Positions 1-7,867 of a DNA stretch of 64,000 nt are shown one piece after another; within the stretch, counting starts at the first letter, position 1; each line of letters opens with the position of its first letter. The translations under genes and the position numbers were made by a program. The DNA comes from Neorhizobium populisoli (lineage in GTDB: Bacteria; Pseudomonadota; Alphaproteobacteria; Rhizobiales; Rhizobiaceae): NCBI RefSeq assembly GCF_019430945.1, contig NZ_JAHYCB010000003.1, forward strand, positions 434,001 to 498,000, written 5' to 3'. The notes beneath the pieces are model-generated. The model worked only from the letters and a program-made list of their open reading frames with translations. It had not been told where the DNA came from and did no database searches.

Positions 1-539
1 CGGATGTGTTTCTGGAGGTGACACGTTTGAAAACAAAGGACGAGGCGACCTATATCCACTCGATCGCCGTCAGCGCGCTCATGGGAAAACTCGCCACCCT
101 TCTCGACATGTCCGATGCCGAAGCCCGGATGATCGGTCAGGCCGGCATGCTGCATGATGTCGGCAAGCTCCTGATCCCGAACGCCATCCTCAACAATCCC
201 GGTAGCCTGACCCTGGAAGAACTCAAGATAGTACGTGAACATCCCGAACTTGGCTATCGGCATCTCAGGAAATTTCCCGACGTCCCCGAGCTGATCCTCG
301 ACATCTGCCGGCTGCACCACGAGGTGCTGGACGGCAGCGGCTATCCCCTCGGCCTGAAGGCAGATCAGATCAGCTTGCCCATCCGAATCTGCACCGTCTG
401 CGACGTCTTCGACGCCCTGACCAGCGAAAGGCCCTATAAGAAAGGCTGGGAAACCGCCAAAGCGCTCAGCTGGATGTTCGAGCGCCCTCAGCTCTTCGAG
501 CGCAGACTGGTGATCCGCCTCGGCTCGATGTTCGAATGA
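1..539 (+). CDS. HD-GYP domain protein, C-terminal part (5' end outside window)
   Basis: The frame is open from the window edge, so the N-terminus is missing and the GTG at position 6 is probably not the real start. Counting from that GTG, the HD metal-binding pair is at residues 50-51 (MLHDVGKLL), followed by the HHEVLDGSGYP signature at 104-114 and FDALTSERPYKKG at 135-147. These are the hallmarks of HD-GYP cyclic-di-GMP phosphodiesterases, which linearise c-di-GMP and so influence motility and biofilm formation. Any sensory or receiver domain would lie upstream. The C-terminus is short after the catalytic core. The family call is firm; substrate and input signal are unknown. Confidence 0.88.
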   Translation, partial: DVFLEVTRLKTKDEATYIHSIAVSALMGKLATLLDMSDAEARMIGQAGMLHDVGKLLIPNAILNNPGSLTLEELKIVREHPELGYRHLRKFPDVPELILDICRLHHEVLDGSGYPLGLKADQISLPIRICTVCDVFDALTSERPYKKGWETAKALSWMFERPQLFERRLVIRLGSMFE

Positions 540-615
540 GCTGGCCACAGACAATCACTTGAAGAGTCGCTAGAACGATTTAGTGAAACCAACCCACTGA
601 CATCGAAACAGTCGA

Positions 616-1092
616 ATGACCTCTCCACAATTCATCCGCCTTAACACCGATTGGAATGTTGAGCCAAATGTGCCCCTGCCGGAGATTTCGATCGATGGTT
701 TGACGCTGGAATTACGACTCCTCGTCACCGTAGCGTCCCGGGAAGGCGAAGAATCTGCGGCGATAAAACTGACCTTTACTGATTGTCATGCTTGGCTTCT
801 CAGCGACCTCAACGATGAGGGCTGGTATCGCGGCCAGTGCCGTTATGGAAGGCTTGCGCCTGCTTGGGGCCATTTTTACGAGATTGCCGGCGAAGACCCG
901 TTGCGCGATCAACCGGATGACTGGCAATCGATGCCGGGACACGGCAACTGCCACTATCTTTTCTATCTCCGCGACGAAACATTCGAATGCATTGCGAATG
1001 CTTGGAAAGCGGCACCGATAAGGGCGCGGGCAAAGGTCTCCAGCACCTCGGGCGGCCTTATCGGGGTTTCCGGCGTCGAATATCTCAGCTGA
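616..1092 (+). CDS. hypothetical protein (158 aa)
   Basis: This is a soluble, acidic protein with no signal peptide or membrane segment. I do not recognise a domain. It has a hydrophobic strand-rich N-terminal half and several Trp and His residues in the middle (around residues 100-115). It starts 76 bp after the HD-GYP gene and ends in front of a strong hairpin at 1109-1137 that separates it from the convergent operon on the other strand. Codon use resembles its neighbours and shadow frames are shorter, so it is probably a real gene. Function unknown. Confidence 0.6.
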   Translation: MTSPQFIRLNTDWNVEPNVPLPEISIDGLTLELRLLVTVASREGEESAAIKLTFTDCHAWLLSDLNDEGWYRGQCRYGRLAPAWGHFYEIAGEDPLRDQPDDWQSMPGHGNCHYLFYLRDETFECIANAWKAAPIRARAKVSSTSGGLIGVSGVEYLS

Positions 1093-1108
1093 GTATAACG
1101 AGGCAGAA

Positions 1109-1137
1109 CCTCACCCTCTAGGAACGAGAGGGTGAGG
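1109..1137. terminator. bidirectional hairpin between convergent genes
   Basis: A perfect 11-bp stem (CCTCACCCTCT at 1109-1119 pairing with 1127-1137, 7-nt loop) lies between the stop codons of the 616-1092 gene and the minus-strand dehydrogenase. There is no long T tract on either side, so termination is inferred from stem strength and position. Confidence 0.55.
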
Positions 1138-1145
1138 AATGGTCC

Positions 1146-2318
1146 TCAGAGTTTCACCCAAGCCCCGTTCTTCTTCGAAGACGCCACGCAGGCCTCGACA
1201 AAGGCTACACCCTTCACGCCGTCATCCACGGTCGGGTAGATCACAGCCTTGTCGACCGCAACGCCCTTTTTGTGGGCGTTGATGGCGTGCGCCGCTTCCG
1301 TGTAGATCGTCGCGAAGGCTTCAAGATAACCTTCCGGGTGACCGGATGGGATGCGCGAAACACGGCCGGCGGCGGCTCCAGCACCGGCGCCGTTGCGGGT
1401 GATCAGCCGCTTTGGCTCGCCGAACGGCGTGAACCAGAGATAGTTCGGATCGGCCTGCACCCATTCGATACCGCCCTTGGTGCCGTAGACACGGATTTTC
1501 AGGCCGTTCTCGTGGCCGGGCGCCACTTGGCTGCACCAGAGCATTCCCTTGGCGCCGCCTTCATAACGCAGCATGACATGCGCGTTGTCGTCGAGACGGC
1601 GGCCCTCGACGAAACTGTCGAGATCGGCGGCAAGGCTTTCCAGCGTCAGGCCGGTGATGAAGGCCGCGAGGTTATAGGCATGCGTGCCGATATCGCCGGT
1701 CGAACCGCCGGCACCGGATTGCGCCGGGTCGGTGCGCCAGACGGCTTGCTTGGCGCCGGTCTGCTCGACGGCTTCGGTCAGCCAATCCTGCGGATATTCC
1801 ACCTGCACGACGCGAATTTTGCCGAGATCGCCATTGGCAACCATCTCGCGGGCCTGCCGCACCATCGGGTAGCCGGTATAGTTATGGGTGAGGATGAACA
1901 GCGCATTGCTTTCATCCGCCGCCTTCTTGAGCTTCTTGGCGTCGGCGAGGTTCGAGGTCAGCGGCTTGTCGCAGATGACGTGGATGCCGCGTTTCAGGAA
2001 CTCTCTCGCCGCTTCGAAATGCACGTGGTTCGGCGTTACGATCGAGACGGCTTCGATACCGTCCTTCAACCGCGCCTCGCGGATCGCCATTTCCTTGTAA
2101 CTGCCATAGGTGCGCGACGGATCGAGGCCAAGATCGCGGCCCGAAGCGATCGCCTTTTCCGGCGTCGACGACAGCGCGCCGGCGACGAGATCGAACTTGT
2201 CATCCAGCCGCGCCGCCATGCGATGCACCGCGCCGATGAACGCACCGGCTCCGCCGCCTACCATTCCAAGCCGGATGCGCGGCTCCCGCGCCTGTTCGTC
2301 CTTGCCTTCGATTGCCAT
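1146..2318 (-). CDS. Gfo/Idh/MocA family oxidoreductase
   Basis: A 390-aa NAD(P)-dependent dehydrogenase. The N-terminal Rossmann fold carries a Gly-rich loop (GMVGGGAGAFIG, about residues 18-29). The family EKP motif appears as CDKPLTSN near residue 117, and a GDIGTHAYN motif lies in the C-terminal substrate domain. Relatives oxidise sugars, inositols or amino sugars at a ring carbon. It is the last gene of a minus-strand operon downstream of a sugar isomerase/epimerase and an RbsABC-type transporter, so it probably acts on the imported sugar or polyol. A gap of 212 bp holding two inverted palindromic repeats separates it from the isomerase gene. The substrate cannot be read from sequence. 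Confidence 0.85.
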   Translation of the reverse strand: MAIEGKDEQAREPRIRLGMVGGGAGAFIGAVHRMAARLDDKFDLVAGALSSTPEKAIASGRDLGLDPSRTYGSYKEMAIREARLKDGIEAVSIVTPNHVHFEAAREFLKRGIHVICDKPLTSNLADAKKLKKAADESNALFILTHNYTGYPMVRQAREMVANGDLGKIRVVQVEYPQDWLTEAVEQTGAKQAVWRTDPAQSGAGGSTGDIGTHAYNLAAFITGLTLESLAADLDSFVEGRRLDDNAHVMLRYEGGAKGMLWCSQVAPGHENGLKIRVYGTKGGIEWVQADPNYLWFTPFGEPKRLITRNGAGAGAAAGRVSRIPSGHPEGYLEAFATIYTEAAHAINAHKKGVAVDKAVIYPTVDDGVKGVAFVEACVASSKKNGAWVKL

Positions 2319-2358
2319 GATGTCTCTCCTCGAAAATTAGATGTTTCGGAGAGCATCC

Positions 2359-2403
2359 ACCCCCCTCTGGCCTGCCGGCCATCTCCCCCTCAAGGGGGGA
2401 GAT
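2359..2403. repeat. palindromic intergenic repeat, family A
   Basis: A C-rich/G-rich element built around CCCCCCTCTGSCCTGCCGG followed by CATCTCCCCC and a GGGGGGAGAT end. Related copies occur at 2470-2513, 20782-20825, 20914-20958 and 34683-34750. It faces the copy at 2470-2513 in inverted orientation. Confidence 0.75.
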
Positions 2404-2469
2404 CGAATTGCGGCGCCGTTTCGCCTTACTCAAACGCTGGTTACAGCGGGAAGCCCTTGCATCTTGCCA

Positions 2470-2513
2470 ATCTCCCCCCTTGAGGGGGAGATGCCCGGCA
2501 GGGCAGAGGGGGG
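2470..2513. repeat. palindromic intergenic repeat, family A (inverted copy)
   Basis: Inverted copy of the family A element, with an ATCTCCCCCCTTGAGGGGGAGAT hairpin at its left end split between the two arms and a GCCCGGCAGGGCAGAGG right arm. It lies between two genes of one operon, so the pair would be transcribed as a large stem-loop. Confidence 0.75.
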
Positions 2514-2530
2514 TTCCACGGCGAAAATCA

Positions 2531-3583
2531 TTAAATCCCCAGCATCCGCCGGTTTGCCGCTTCGTCCGTACCGCCCGACGCAAAGTCGTCGAACGCCTTG
2601 TCCGTCACGCGAATAATATGCGCGTTGACGAACTCGGCACCCTCGCGTGCGCCATCCTCGGAATTCTTCAGCGCGCATTCCCACTCGACCACGGCCCAGC
2701 CATCGAAATCGTTGGCGGCCAGTTTTGAGAAGATCGAGCCGAAATCGACCTGACCGTCGCCCGGCGAGCGGAAACGGCCGGCGCGCTGCACCCAGCCCTG
2801 GTAACCGCCATAGACGCCCTGCCGGCCGGTCGGGTTGAATTCCGCGTCCTTGACGTGGAACATCTTGATCCGGTCTTTGTAGATGTCGAGATGGTCGATG
2901 TAGTCGAGGCACTGCAGCACGTAATGCGACGGATCGTAGAGCATGTTGGCGCGCGGATGGTTCTTCACGCGCTCCAGGAACATCTCGAAGGTAACACCGT
3001 CATGCAAGTCTTCGCCCGGATGGATTTCGTAGCAGACATCGACGCCGCACTCGTCGGCATGATTGAGGATCGGCGTCCAGCGCTTGGCAAGCTCGTCGAA
3101 CGCGGTCTCGACGAGACCGGCCGGGCGCTGCGGCCAAGGATAAAGATAGGGCCAGGCCAGCGCGCCGGAGAAGGTCGCATGCGCCTTGATGCCGAGATGT
3201 TTGGAAGCGGTGAGCGCCATCTTGACCTGCTCGACAGCCCAGGCCTGGCGCGCCTTCGGATTGCCACGCACTTCCGGCGCCGCGAAACCGTCGAAACCTT
3301 CGTCATAGGCCGGATGCACGGCGACGAGCTGACCCTGAAGATGGGTCGAAAGCTCGGTCACCTCGATGCCGTTGTTGCGCGCGACACCGGCGAATTCGTC
3401 GCAATAATCCTTGGAGCTGGAGGCCTTCTTCAGGTCGATCAGTTGACCGGCCCAGGTGGGAACCTGCACGCCGACATAACCCTTTTCCGCCGCCCATTTG
3501 GTGATCGCGTCCCAGGAGTTGAACGGTGCTTCATCTCCCGCGAACTGGCCGAGAAAGATGGCGGGGCCCTTGATGGTCTTCAT
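2531..3583 (-). CDS. sugar phosphate isomerase/epimerase family protein (TIM barrel)
   Basis: A 350-aa AP-endonuclease-2-like TIM-barrel protein, the xylose isomerase-like fold used by inosose and sugar isomerases/epimerases. The metal-site pattern of the family is visible as VCYEIHPGEDLHDG and YDPSHYVLQ, followed by HVKDAEF and a late VEWE. The start at 3583 is chosen because AGGAGG lies 5-10 nt upstream; a longer reading to 3625 has no such site. It sits between the periplasmic binding protein gene and a Gfo/Idh dehydrogenase, a pairing typical of inositol or rare-sugar catabolism. The exact substrate is unknown. Confidence 0.85.
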   Translation of the reverse strand: MKTIKGPAIFLGQFAGDEAPFNSWDAITKWAAEKGYVGVQVPTWAGQLIDLKKASSSKDYCDEFAGVARNNGIEVTELSTHLQGQLVAVHPAYDEGFDGFAAPEVRGNPKARQAWAVEQVKMALTASKHLGIKAHATFSGALAWPYLYPWPQRPAGLVETAFDELAKRWTPILNHADECGVDVCYEIHPGEDLHDGVTFEMFLERVKNHPRANMLYDPSHYVLQCLDYIDHLDIYKDRIKMFHVKDAEFNPTGRQGVYGGYQGWVQRAGRFRSPGDGQVDFGSIFSKLAANDFDGWAVVEWECALKNSEDGAREGAEFVNAHIIRVTDKAFDDFASGGTDEAANRRMLGI

Positions 3584-3630
3584 GATTTCCTCCTGGGGAA
3601 TGGCTGAAACGTATCGTGCGGACATGAAAA

Positions 3631-3656
3631 CGGGCGCGCTCTTTCAAGCGCGCCCG
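3631..3656 (-). terminator. stem-loop after the binding-protein gene
   Basis: A perfect 10-bp GC stem (CGGGCGCGCT at 3631-3640 with 3647-3656, loop CTTTCA) sits 8 bp downstream of the substrate-binding protein stop. With no T tract it is more likely an mRNA-stabilising or partial attenuation hairpin, the usual arrangement that raises binding protein over downstream enzymes. Confidence 0.5.
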
Positions 3657-3664
3657 GAGAATGA

Positions 3665-4627
3665 TCAGAACGGAGAATCGGCGAAGTAGAAGTTCTTCGC
3701 ATTGTCCTTCGTCACCAGCGTGGCGTCGAGGATATAGGTACCGCTGACCGGAACCTTGTCGAAGAAGTTGCCGGCGGTGAGTTCCATGGCGGTCGCCACC
3801 ATTGCCGGCGGATAAAGAACGTCGACCGGGATCATCTTGTCGCCGTCCATGACCTTCTTGACCATGTCCTTGGAGCCTGCGCCGCCGACGACATACTTGA
3901 TGTCGGTGCGCTTGGCCTGGGCAATGGCTTCGAGAACGCCGACGGCCATGTCGTCGTCCTGGCACCAGACCACGTCGATCTTCGGATGCTTGGTCAGGAA
4001 GTCCTGCATGACCTTGAAGGCGTCGTCGCGGCTCCAGTTGCCGAACTGCCGGTCGAGGATCTTGACCTTGGAGCCGGCAATGCCCTTGTCGAAACCGTCC
4101 TGGCGCTGCTGGTCGATCGGGATCGGCAGACCGCGGATGACGACGACCTGAGCGTCCGGGGTGTTCTTCTTGATATATTCGCCGGCGACCTGGCCAAGCG
4201 CCGGGTTGTTGCCGGCGACATAAAGGTCGCGGATCGTGCTGTCATTGACCGAAGGCGCGCGGTCGACGAGCGCCACGAACGTGCCCTTGTCCTTGACGTC
4301 CTTGATCGAGTTGACGAGCTGGTCCGGATCGTTCGGCAGGATGACCAGTGCGTCGAGACCCTGAACGGCAAGATCCTGCACGGCGTTCGCCTGGGATGCG
4401 GCATCCGGCGAGGTCTTGACGATAACGTTGAGGCCCGGATGCTCCTTCATCAGGAGCTTGGCGACGCGTTCGGCATGGAATACGACACCGGCGGTCCAGC
4501 CATGGTCGGCTGCCGGAATGGAAACGCCGATCGTCACCTTCTTGTCCTGCGCCAGCGCAAAGCTGGGGGCAATCGCAACCGAAGCGGCAAGCGCCGCAGC
4601 GGCGATCCCGAAAGTTCTTCTACGCAT
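3665..4627 (-). CDS. sugar ABC transporter periplasmic binding protein (RbsB type)
   Basis: A 320-aa type I periplasmic sugar-binding protein. The signal peptide covers residues 1-26, with cleavage predicted after FALA and before QDKK. The mature start KVTIGVSIPAADHGWTAGV is characteristic of RbsB-like proteins that bind pentoses, hexoses or inositols. It is encoded after the permease and ATPase genes in the same minus-strand operon and is followed by a stem-loop at 3631-3656. It delivers its ligand to the permease encoded at 4749-5750. The ligand is not determinable here; neighbouring catabolic genes suggest a sugar or polyol that needs oxidation and isomerisation. Confidence 0.9.
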   Translation of the reverse strand: MRRRTFGIAAAALAASVAIAPSFALAQDKKVTIGVSIPAADHGWTAGVVFHAERVAKLLMKEHPGLNVIVKTSPDAASQANAVQDLAVQGLDALVILPNDPDQLVNSIKDVKDKGTFVALVDRAPSVNDSTIRDLYVAGNNPALGQVAGEYIKKNTPDAQVVVIRGLPIPIDQQRQDGFDKGIAGSKVKILDRQFGNWSRDDAFKVMQDFLTKHPKIDVVWCQDDDMAVGVLEAIAQAKRTDIKYVVGGAGSKDMVKKVMDGDKMIPVDVLYPPAMVATAMELTAGNFFDKVPVSGTYILDATLVTKDNAKNFYFADSPF

Positions 4628-4708
4628 TTTCTCTCTCCCACAATTTATTCCAGGTCTTTGATTTCAAGACCGGGCGCGACCCATAAGCCCGATCAATCCC
4701 TCCATCAT

Positions 4709-4724
4709 CGGGGCTTTCGCCCCG
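4709..4724 (-). other. small hairpin between permease and binding-protein genes
   Basis: CGGGGC and GCCCCG (6 bp) enclose a TTTC loop in the 121-bp gap inside the transporter operon. It may contribute to differential mRNA stability; no other signal is visible in the gap. Confidence 0.3.
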
Positions 4725-4748
4725 CATCGGCCGCCTCCGCAGCCGATG

Positions 4749-5750
4749 TTATTTCCGCATCAGCGACCTCTGCACCAGCATGGCGATGATGATGATCGCG
4801 CCTTGCAAGGCCTGGATGAGATATTCGCTGACGAAGTTCGAAAGCAGCAGGATATTGCCGACCACTTCCAGAATGATCGCGCCGCAGACCGTGCCCCAGA
4901 CGCGCCCGACGCCGCCGCGAAGCGCCGTGCCGCCGACCACGACGGCGGTAATCGCCTGCAACTCCCAGAAGCTGCCGGTCGTGGCCGACGTCGAGCCAAG
5001 CCGCGGCACGTAGAGCAGCACTGCGACCCCCACGCAGAGCCCCTGGATCACATAGGTGATCGTGCGGACCCTGTTGATCGAAATACCGGAATATTTTGCC
5101 ACGTCCTCGTTCGACCCGACGGCGGTCACATGTCGGCCATAGCGGGTGCGATACAGGATGAAGGCGCAGATCGCGGTCGTCACGAGAATGACGATGATCG
5201 GTACCGGTACGCCAAGCAACGAGCCCGAATAGAATGGCCGGTAGAGCGTCAGCAGATCGCGATCGCGAACGGTGATCGCACCGCCCTGGGAAAGCCAGTA
5301 GGTGAGGCCACGATAAATCCCCATCGTGCCGAGCGTGGCGATGAAAGGCTCAATACGGCCGACCGTGGTGATCAGCCCGTTCGCCAATCCGCAAGCGGCG
5401 CCGAGCGCCAGCGCCACGCCCATGGCCGCCAGCAGCATCAGCATCGGATCGGCGATCGATCCGGAATTCATGAACATGATCATCAGGCTCGCCACGAAAG
5501 CGAGCATCGAGCCGACCGAAAGATCGAGCCCGCCGGCGGTCATCACATAGGTTGCACCGAGCGCGATGATGGCAATGAACGCGCTGCGGGTGACGACGTT
5601 GGAAAGGTTGGCGATCGAGACGAAATTCGGATTGGCGAAATAACCGAGCACCAGCAGCAGCGCCAACGCGATGAACGGCGCGATCGCCGCCATATCCCAA
5701 TCGCGCGACGTTTTCGGCGCCTTCGTCGTATCAGTGGCAACGGATGTCAT
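4749..5750 (-). CDS. sugar ABC transporter permease (RbsC type)
   Basis: A 333-aa polytopic inner-membrane protein with about eight to ten hydrophobic segments. It carries the BPD_transp_2 signature TAGGLDLSVGSMLAF near residues 70-85, typical of ribose/xylose/inositol permeases. Its start codon lies 2 bp after the stop of the ATPase gene, so the two are almost certainly co-translated. It forms the membrane channel for the transporter with the ATPase at 5753-7276 and the binding protein at 3665-4627. Confidence 0.9.
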   Translation of the reverse strand: MTSVATDTTKAPKTSRDWDMAAIAPFIALALLLVLGYFANPNFVSIANLSNVVTRSAFIAIIALGATYVMTAGGLDLSVGSMLAFVASLMIMFMNSGSIADPMLMLLAAMGVALALGAACGLANGLITTVGRIEPFIATLGTMGIYRGLTYWLSQGGAITVRDRDLLTLYRPFYSGSLLGVPVPIIVILVTTAICAFILYRTRYGRHVTAVGSNEDVAKYSGISINRVRTITYVIQGLCVGVAVLLYVPRLGSTSATTGSFWELQAITAVVVGGTALRGGVGRVWGTVCGAIILEVVGNILLLSNFVSEYLIQALQGAIIIIAMLVQRSLMRK

Positions 5751-5752
5751 GC

Positions 5753-7276
5753 TCAGGCGGCCTCCCCGGATTTGACGCCCGTTGCCAGCTGGACGATCTC
5801 GTTTTCGTTCATGTGGTCTCCCGTCACCTCGCCGACGATCCGGCCGGAGCGCATGACGAGGATGCGGTCGCAGATGCCGATCAGCTCTGGCATTTCGGAG
5901 GACACGACGATGATCGAACGCCCCTCCTCAGCCAGCTTGGCGATGAATTTGTAGATCTGTTCCTTGTTGCCGATATCGATACCACGGGTCGGCTCATCGA
6001 TGATGACGACCTGCGGATCGAGCATCATCATCTTGGCCAGCAACAGCTTCTGCTGGTTGCCGCCGGAAAGCTGACCGGCCAGGATGTTCTTGGTGCCGGT
6101 GCGGATATCGAAATCACGGATCGCCTGATCGAGTGCCGCCGCCTCCTTTTTCCGGTCGATCTGCAAAAGACCGGTGAACTTGCTCAGCGAGGCAAGCGTC
6201 AGGTTGACCAGCAGGTCCTTGGCGAGCAACAAGCCCTTGCCCTTGCGGTCTTCCGAAAGGTAGGCAATGCCGGCCTTGAGGCTGGAATGTACATCGGTAA
6301 AAGCAACCGGATTGCCGTTGAGGCGAACCGGACCGCGACCTGTTCGAAGCCCGACAATACCTTCCATCAGCTCCGTGCGCCCGGCACCGACGAGCCCAGC
6401 AAAGCCCAAAATTTCGCCCTTGCGCAGCTTGAACGACGCATCCTGCGCATAACCCGGCGCATTGAAATGCTCGACATCCAGCACGACCTCTCGCACTTCC
6501 GCCGCGTGACGATCCGGATAAAGCTTTGCGACATCGCGCCCGACCATAAGCCGCGCCATGTCGGCGGGCTGCAGTTCGCTCGCGTCATGCGTCGCGATCA
6601 AGCGGCCGTCGCGCAGCACCGTCACCCGGTCGGCGATCTCCTTCACCTCGGGCAGGCGATGGGAAATATAGAGCACGCCGACGCCCTTAGCGCGGATATC
6701 CTTGATGACCTTGAGCAGAGCTTCGGTCTCATGCGGCGTCAGTGAAGCGGTCGGCTCGTCGAAGATGACGATGCGGTGCGGCACGAGCAGAACACGGGCG
6801 ATCTGTACCAGCTGCCGCTGCGCGATCGAAAGGTTGGCGACGATGGTCCGTGGATCGAGATCGCCACCGAGATCGCGGATCGCCTTGGCGGCGCCCTCGT
6901 TCATGGTGCGGTCGTCGAGCGTCAACCCTTTGCGGATTTCGCGGCCGAGATAGATGTTCTGGGCGACGGTGAGATCGGGCGCCAGCAGGATTTCCTGGTG
7001 CACCAGCACGATGCCACGGCTTTCCGCATCGACGGGGCCGGAAAAGCTCACGACTTCGCCGCCCAATCGCATCTCACCGCGCGTCGGCGGCTGATTGCCG
7101 GCCAGGATCTTCATCAGCGTCGATTTGCCGGCGCCATTTTCGCCGATGATGGCGTGAACCTCACCCGGACGGACGGTGATATTGATATCCTTGAGGACTT
7201 CAACGATACTGAAGGTTTTGGAAAGGCCTGTCGCTTCCAAGAGAGGTGCAACTGCACCAGGAACAGCCGCGCTCAT
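5753..7276 (-). CDS. sugar ABC transporter ATP-binding protein (RbsA type, two ATPase domains)
   Basis: A 507-aa tandem ATPase. The N-terminal domain has a complete Walker A ([11 protein letters not shown]) and a divergent signature (LSIAQRQLVQIAR). The C-terminal domain has a degenerate Walker A (GLVGAGRTEL), a good signature (LSGGNQQKLLLAK) and Walker B (VVIIDEPTRGID). Such asymmetric duplication is normal for RbsA/XylG/MglA. The ATG at 7276 has no good ribosome-binding site of its own. Instead a 30-codon ORF with an ideal site ends in an ATGA overlap with this start (7273-7276), suggesting translational coupling. The upstream LacI-type operator candidate at 7402-7414 suggests sugar-responsive control. 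Confidence 0.9.
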   Translation of the reverse strand: MSAAVPGAVAPLLEATGLSKTFSIVEVLKDINITVRPGEVHAIIGENGAGKSTLMKILAGNQPPTRGEMRLGGEVVSFSGPVDAESRGIVLVHQEILLAPDLTVAQNIYLGREIRKGLTLDDRTMNEGAAKAIRDLGGDLDPRTIVANLSIAQRQLVQIARVLLVPHRIVIFDEPTASLTPHETEALLKVIKDIRAKGVGVLYISHRLPEVKEIADRVTVLRDGRLIATHDASELQPADMARLMVGRDVAKLYPDRHAAEVREVVLDVEHFNAPGYAQDASFKLRKGEILGFAGLVGAGRTELMEGIVGLRTGRGPVRLNGNPVAFTDVHSSLKAGIAYLSEDRKGKGLLLAKDLLVNLTLASLSKFTGLLQIDRKKEAAALDQAIRDFDIRTGTKNILAGQLSGGNQQKLLLAKMMMLDPQVVIIDEPTRGIDIGNKEQIYKFIAKLAEEGRSIIVVSSEMPELIGICDRILVMRSGRIVGEVTGDHMNENEIVQLATGVKSGEAA

Positions 7277-7365
7277 CTGCCGGCACCGGTCAAAACAGCA
7301 GGACGCACGTTCCGGCACCGGAACGCCGCATCGCCAGCAGCACACCTGTAGATAGCAGACAGCAC
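7273..7365 (-). CDS. candidate leader peptide (30 aa) coupled to the sugar ABC ATPase
   Basis: GTG start at 7365 with GGAGG at 7373-7377 (7-nt spacing). The frame encodes MLSAIYRCAAGDAAFRCRN and eleven more residues, ending in TGA that overlaps the ATPase start as ATGA. The ATPase ATG itself lacks a clear Shine-Dalgarno sequence, so the leader would supply ribosomes by termination-reinitiation. The peptide resembles no family I know and is Arg/Ala/Cys rich. An alternative is that the ATPase simply starts from a weak site and the overlap is chance. Confidence 0.35.
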   Translation of the reverse strand: MLSAIYRCAAGDAAFRCRNVRPAVLTGAGR

Positions 7366-7401
7366 TTGAATTCCTCCCAGGCCAAAAGCTAGCCTAAATT
7401 C

Positions 7402-7414
7402 TGAGGTACGTAAA
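7402..7414. promoter_or_regulatory. candidate operator shared with the lacI-type gene (site 1)
   Basis: TGAGGTACGTAAA occurs here and again at 11974-11986 upstream of the LacI-type regulator. Flanking bases are also similar (TAGCC upstream, CA and GAA downstream). Both lie on the upstream side of minus-strand transcription units, so a common regulator, probably the LacI-type protein itself, is inferred. Confidence 0.5.
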
Positions 7415-7707
7415 GCAAGAAACGTGTGATTGCGTCGTGAGTCACGGCCCCGAAAACACAGACGTAATGTTCGGCACGCAAGGTCCGGATGACCGGCGAT
7501 ACGCTCAGTCAAAAGCTGCACAAAAGCGCTTATCTTCAACGCGATATGGCGGATAGACAGCATGTATCCGCATGGTCGCAATTACCCAGCCCGGCAGAAG
7601 GCGCATCAATACACCTGCACGAATTGCCGGCCCGCCGATCGACTGAGATGAACGTGAAAAAAGCCGCGCTCAGGCTTCGTTCGTTGAGGCGTTTACTGGA
7701 AACCGGC
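7415..7707. other. intergenic stretch without a supported gene
   Basis: Upstream region between the transporter operon (minus) and the xylA terminator. It contains an open frame of 82 codons on the plus strand, but this runs into a dispersed repeat and has no recognisable product. No RNA gene or other element was recognised. Confidence 0.5.
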
Positions 7708-7794
7708 GTCATCCTCGGCCTTGTGCCGAGAATCTAACCACATCACCACGCATTGAACGCGGACAGAGGCTCGGGACAAGCCCGAGCATGACGG
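7708..7794. repeat. palindromic intergenic repeat, family B
   Basis: An element of about 87 bp bounded by GTCATCCTCGG on the left and GAGCATGACGG on the right. Each end is itself a small palindrome (CTCGGCCTTGTGCCGAG and GCTCGGGACAAGCCCGAGC). A second copy lies at 45404-45491. Confidence 0.7.
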
Positions 7795-7825
7795 AGGAGA
7801 GGTTTCAGGCCTCTATAAGCAATCC

Positions 7826-7849
7826 AAGCCCGAGCCGAAGCTCGGGCTT
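7826..7849. terminator. hairpin downstream of xylA
   Basis: A perfect 10-bp stem AAGCCCGAGC/GCTCGGGCTT with a CGAA loop, 18 bp past the xylA stop. The T tract is better in the plus direction (CTTTTCGTT), but the position fits termination of xylA. Confidence 0.6.
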
Positions 7850-7867
7850 TTCGTTCTCGAAAACCAA

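Noticed and set aside
7489..7737. 82-codon plus-strand frame upstream of the sugar transporter
   Set aside because: Its end lies in the family B repeat and no ribosome-binding site or family is visible.
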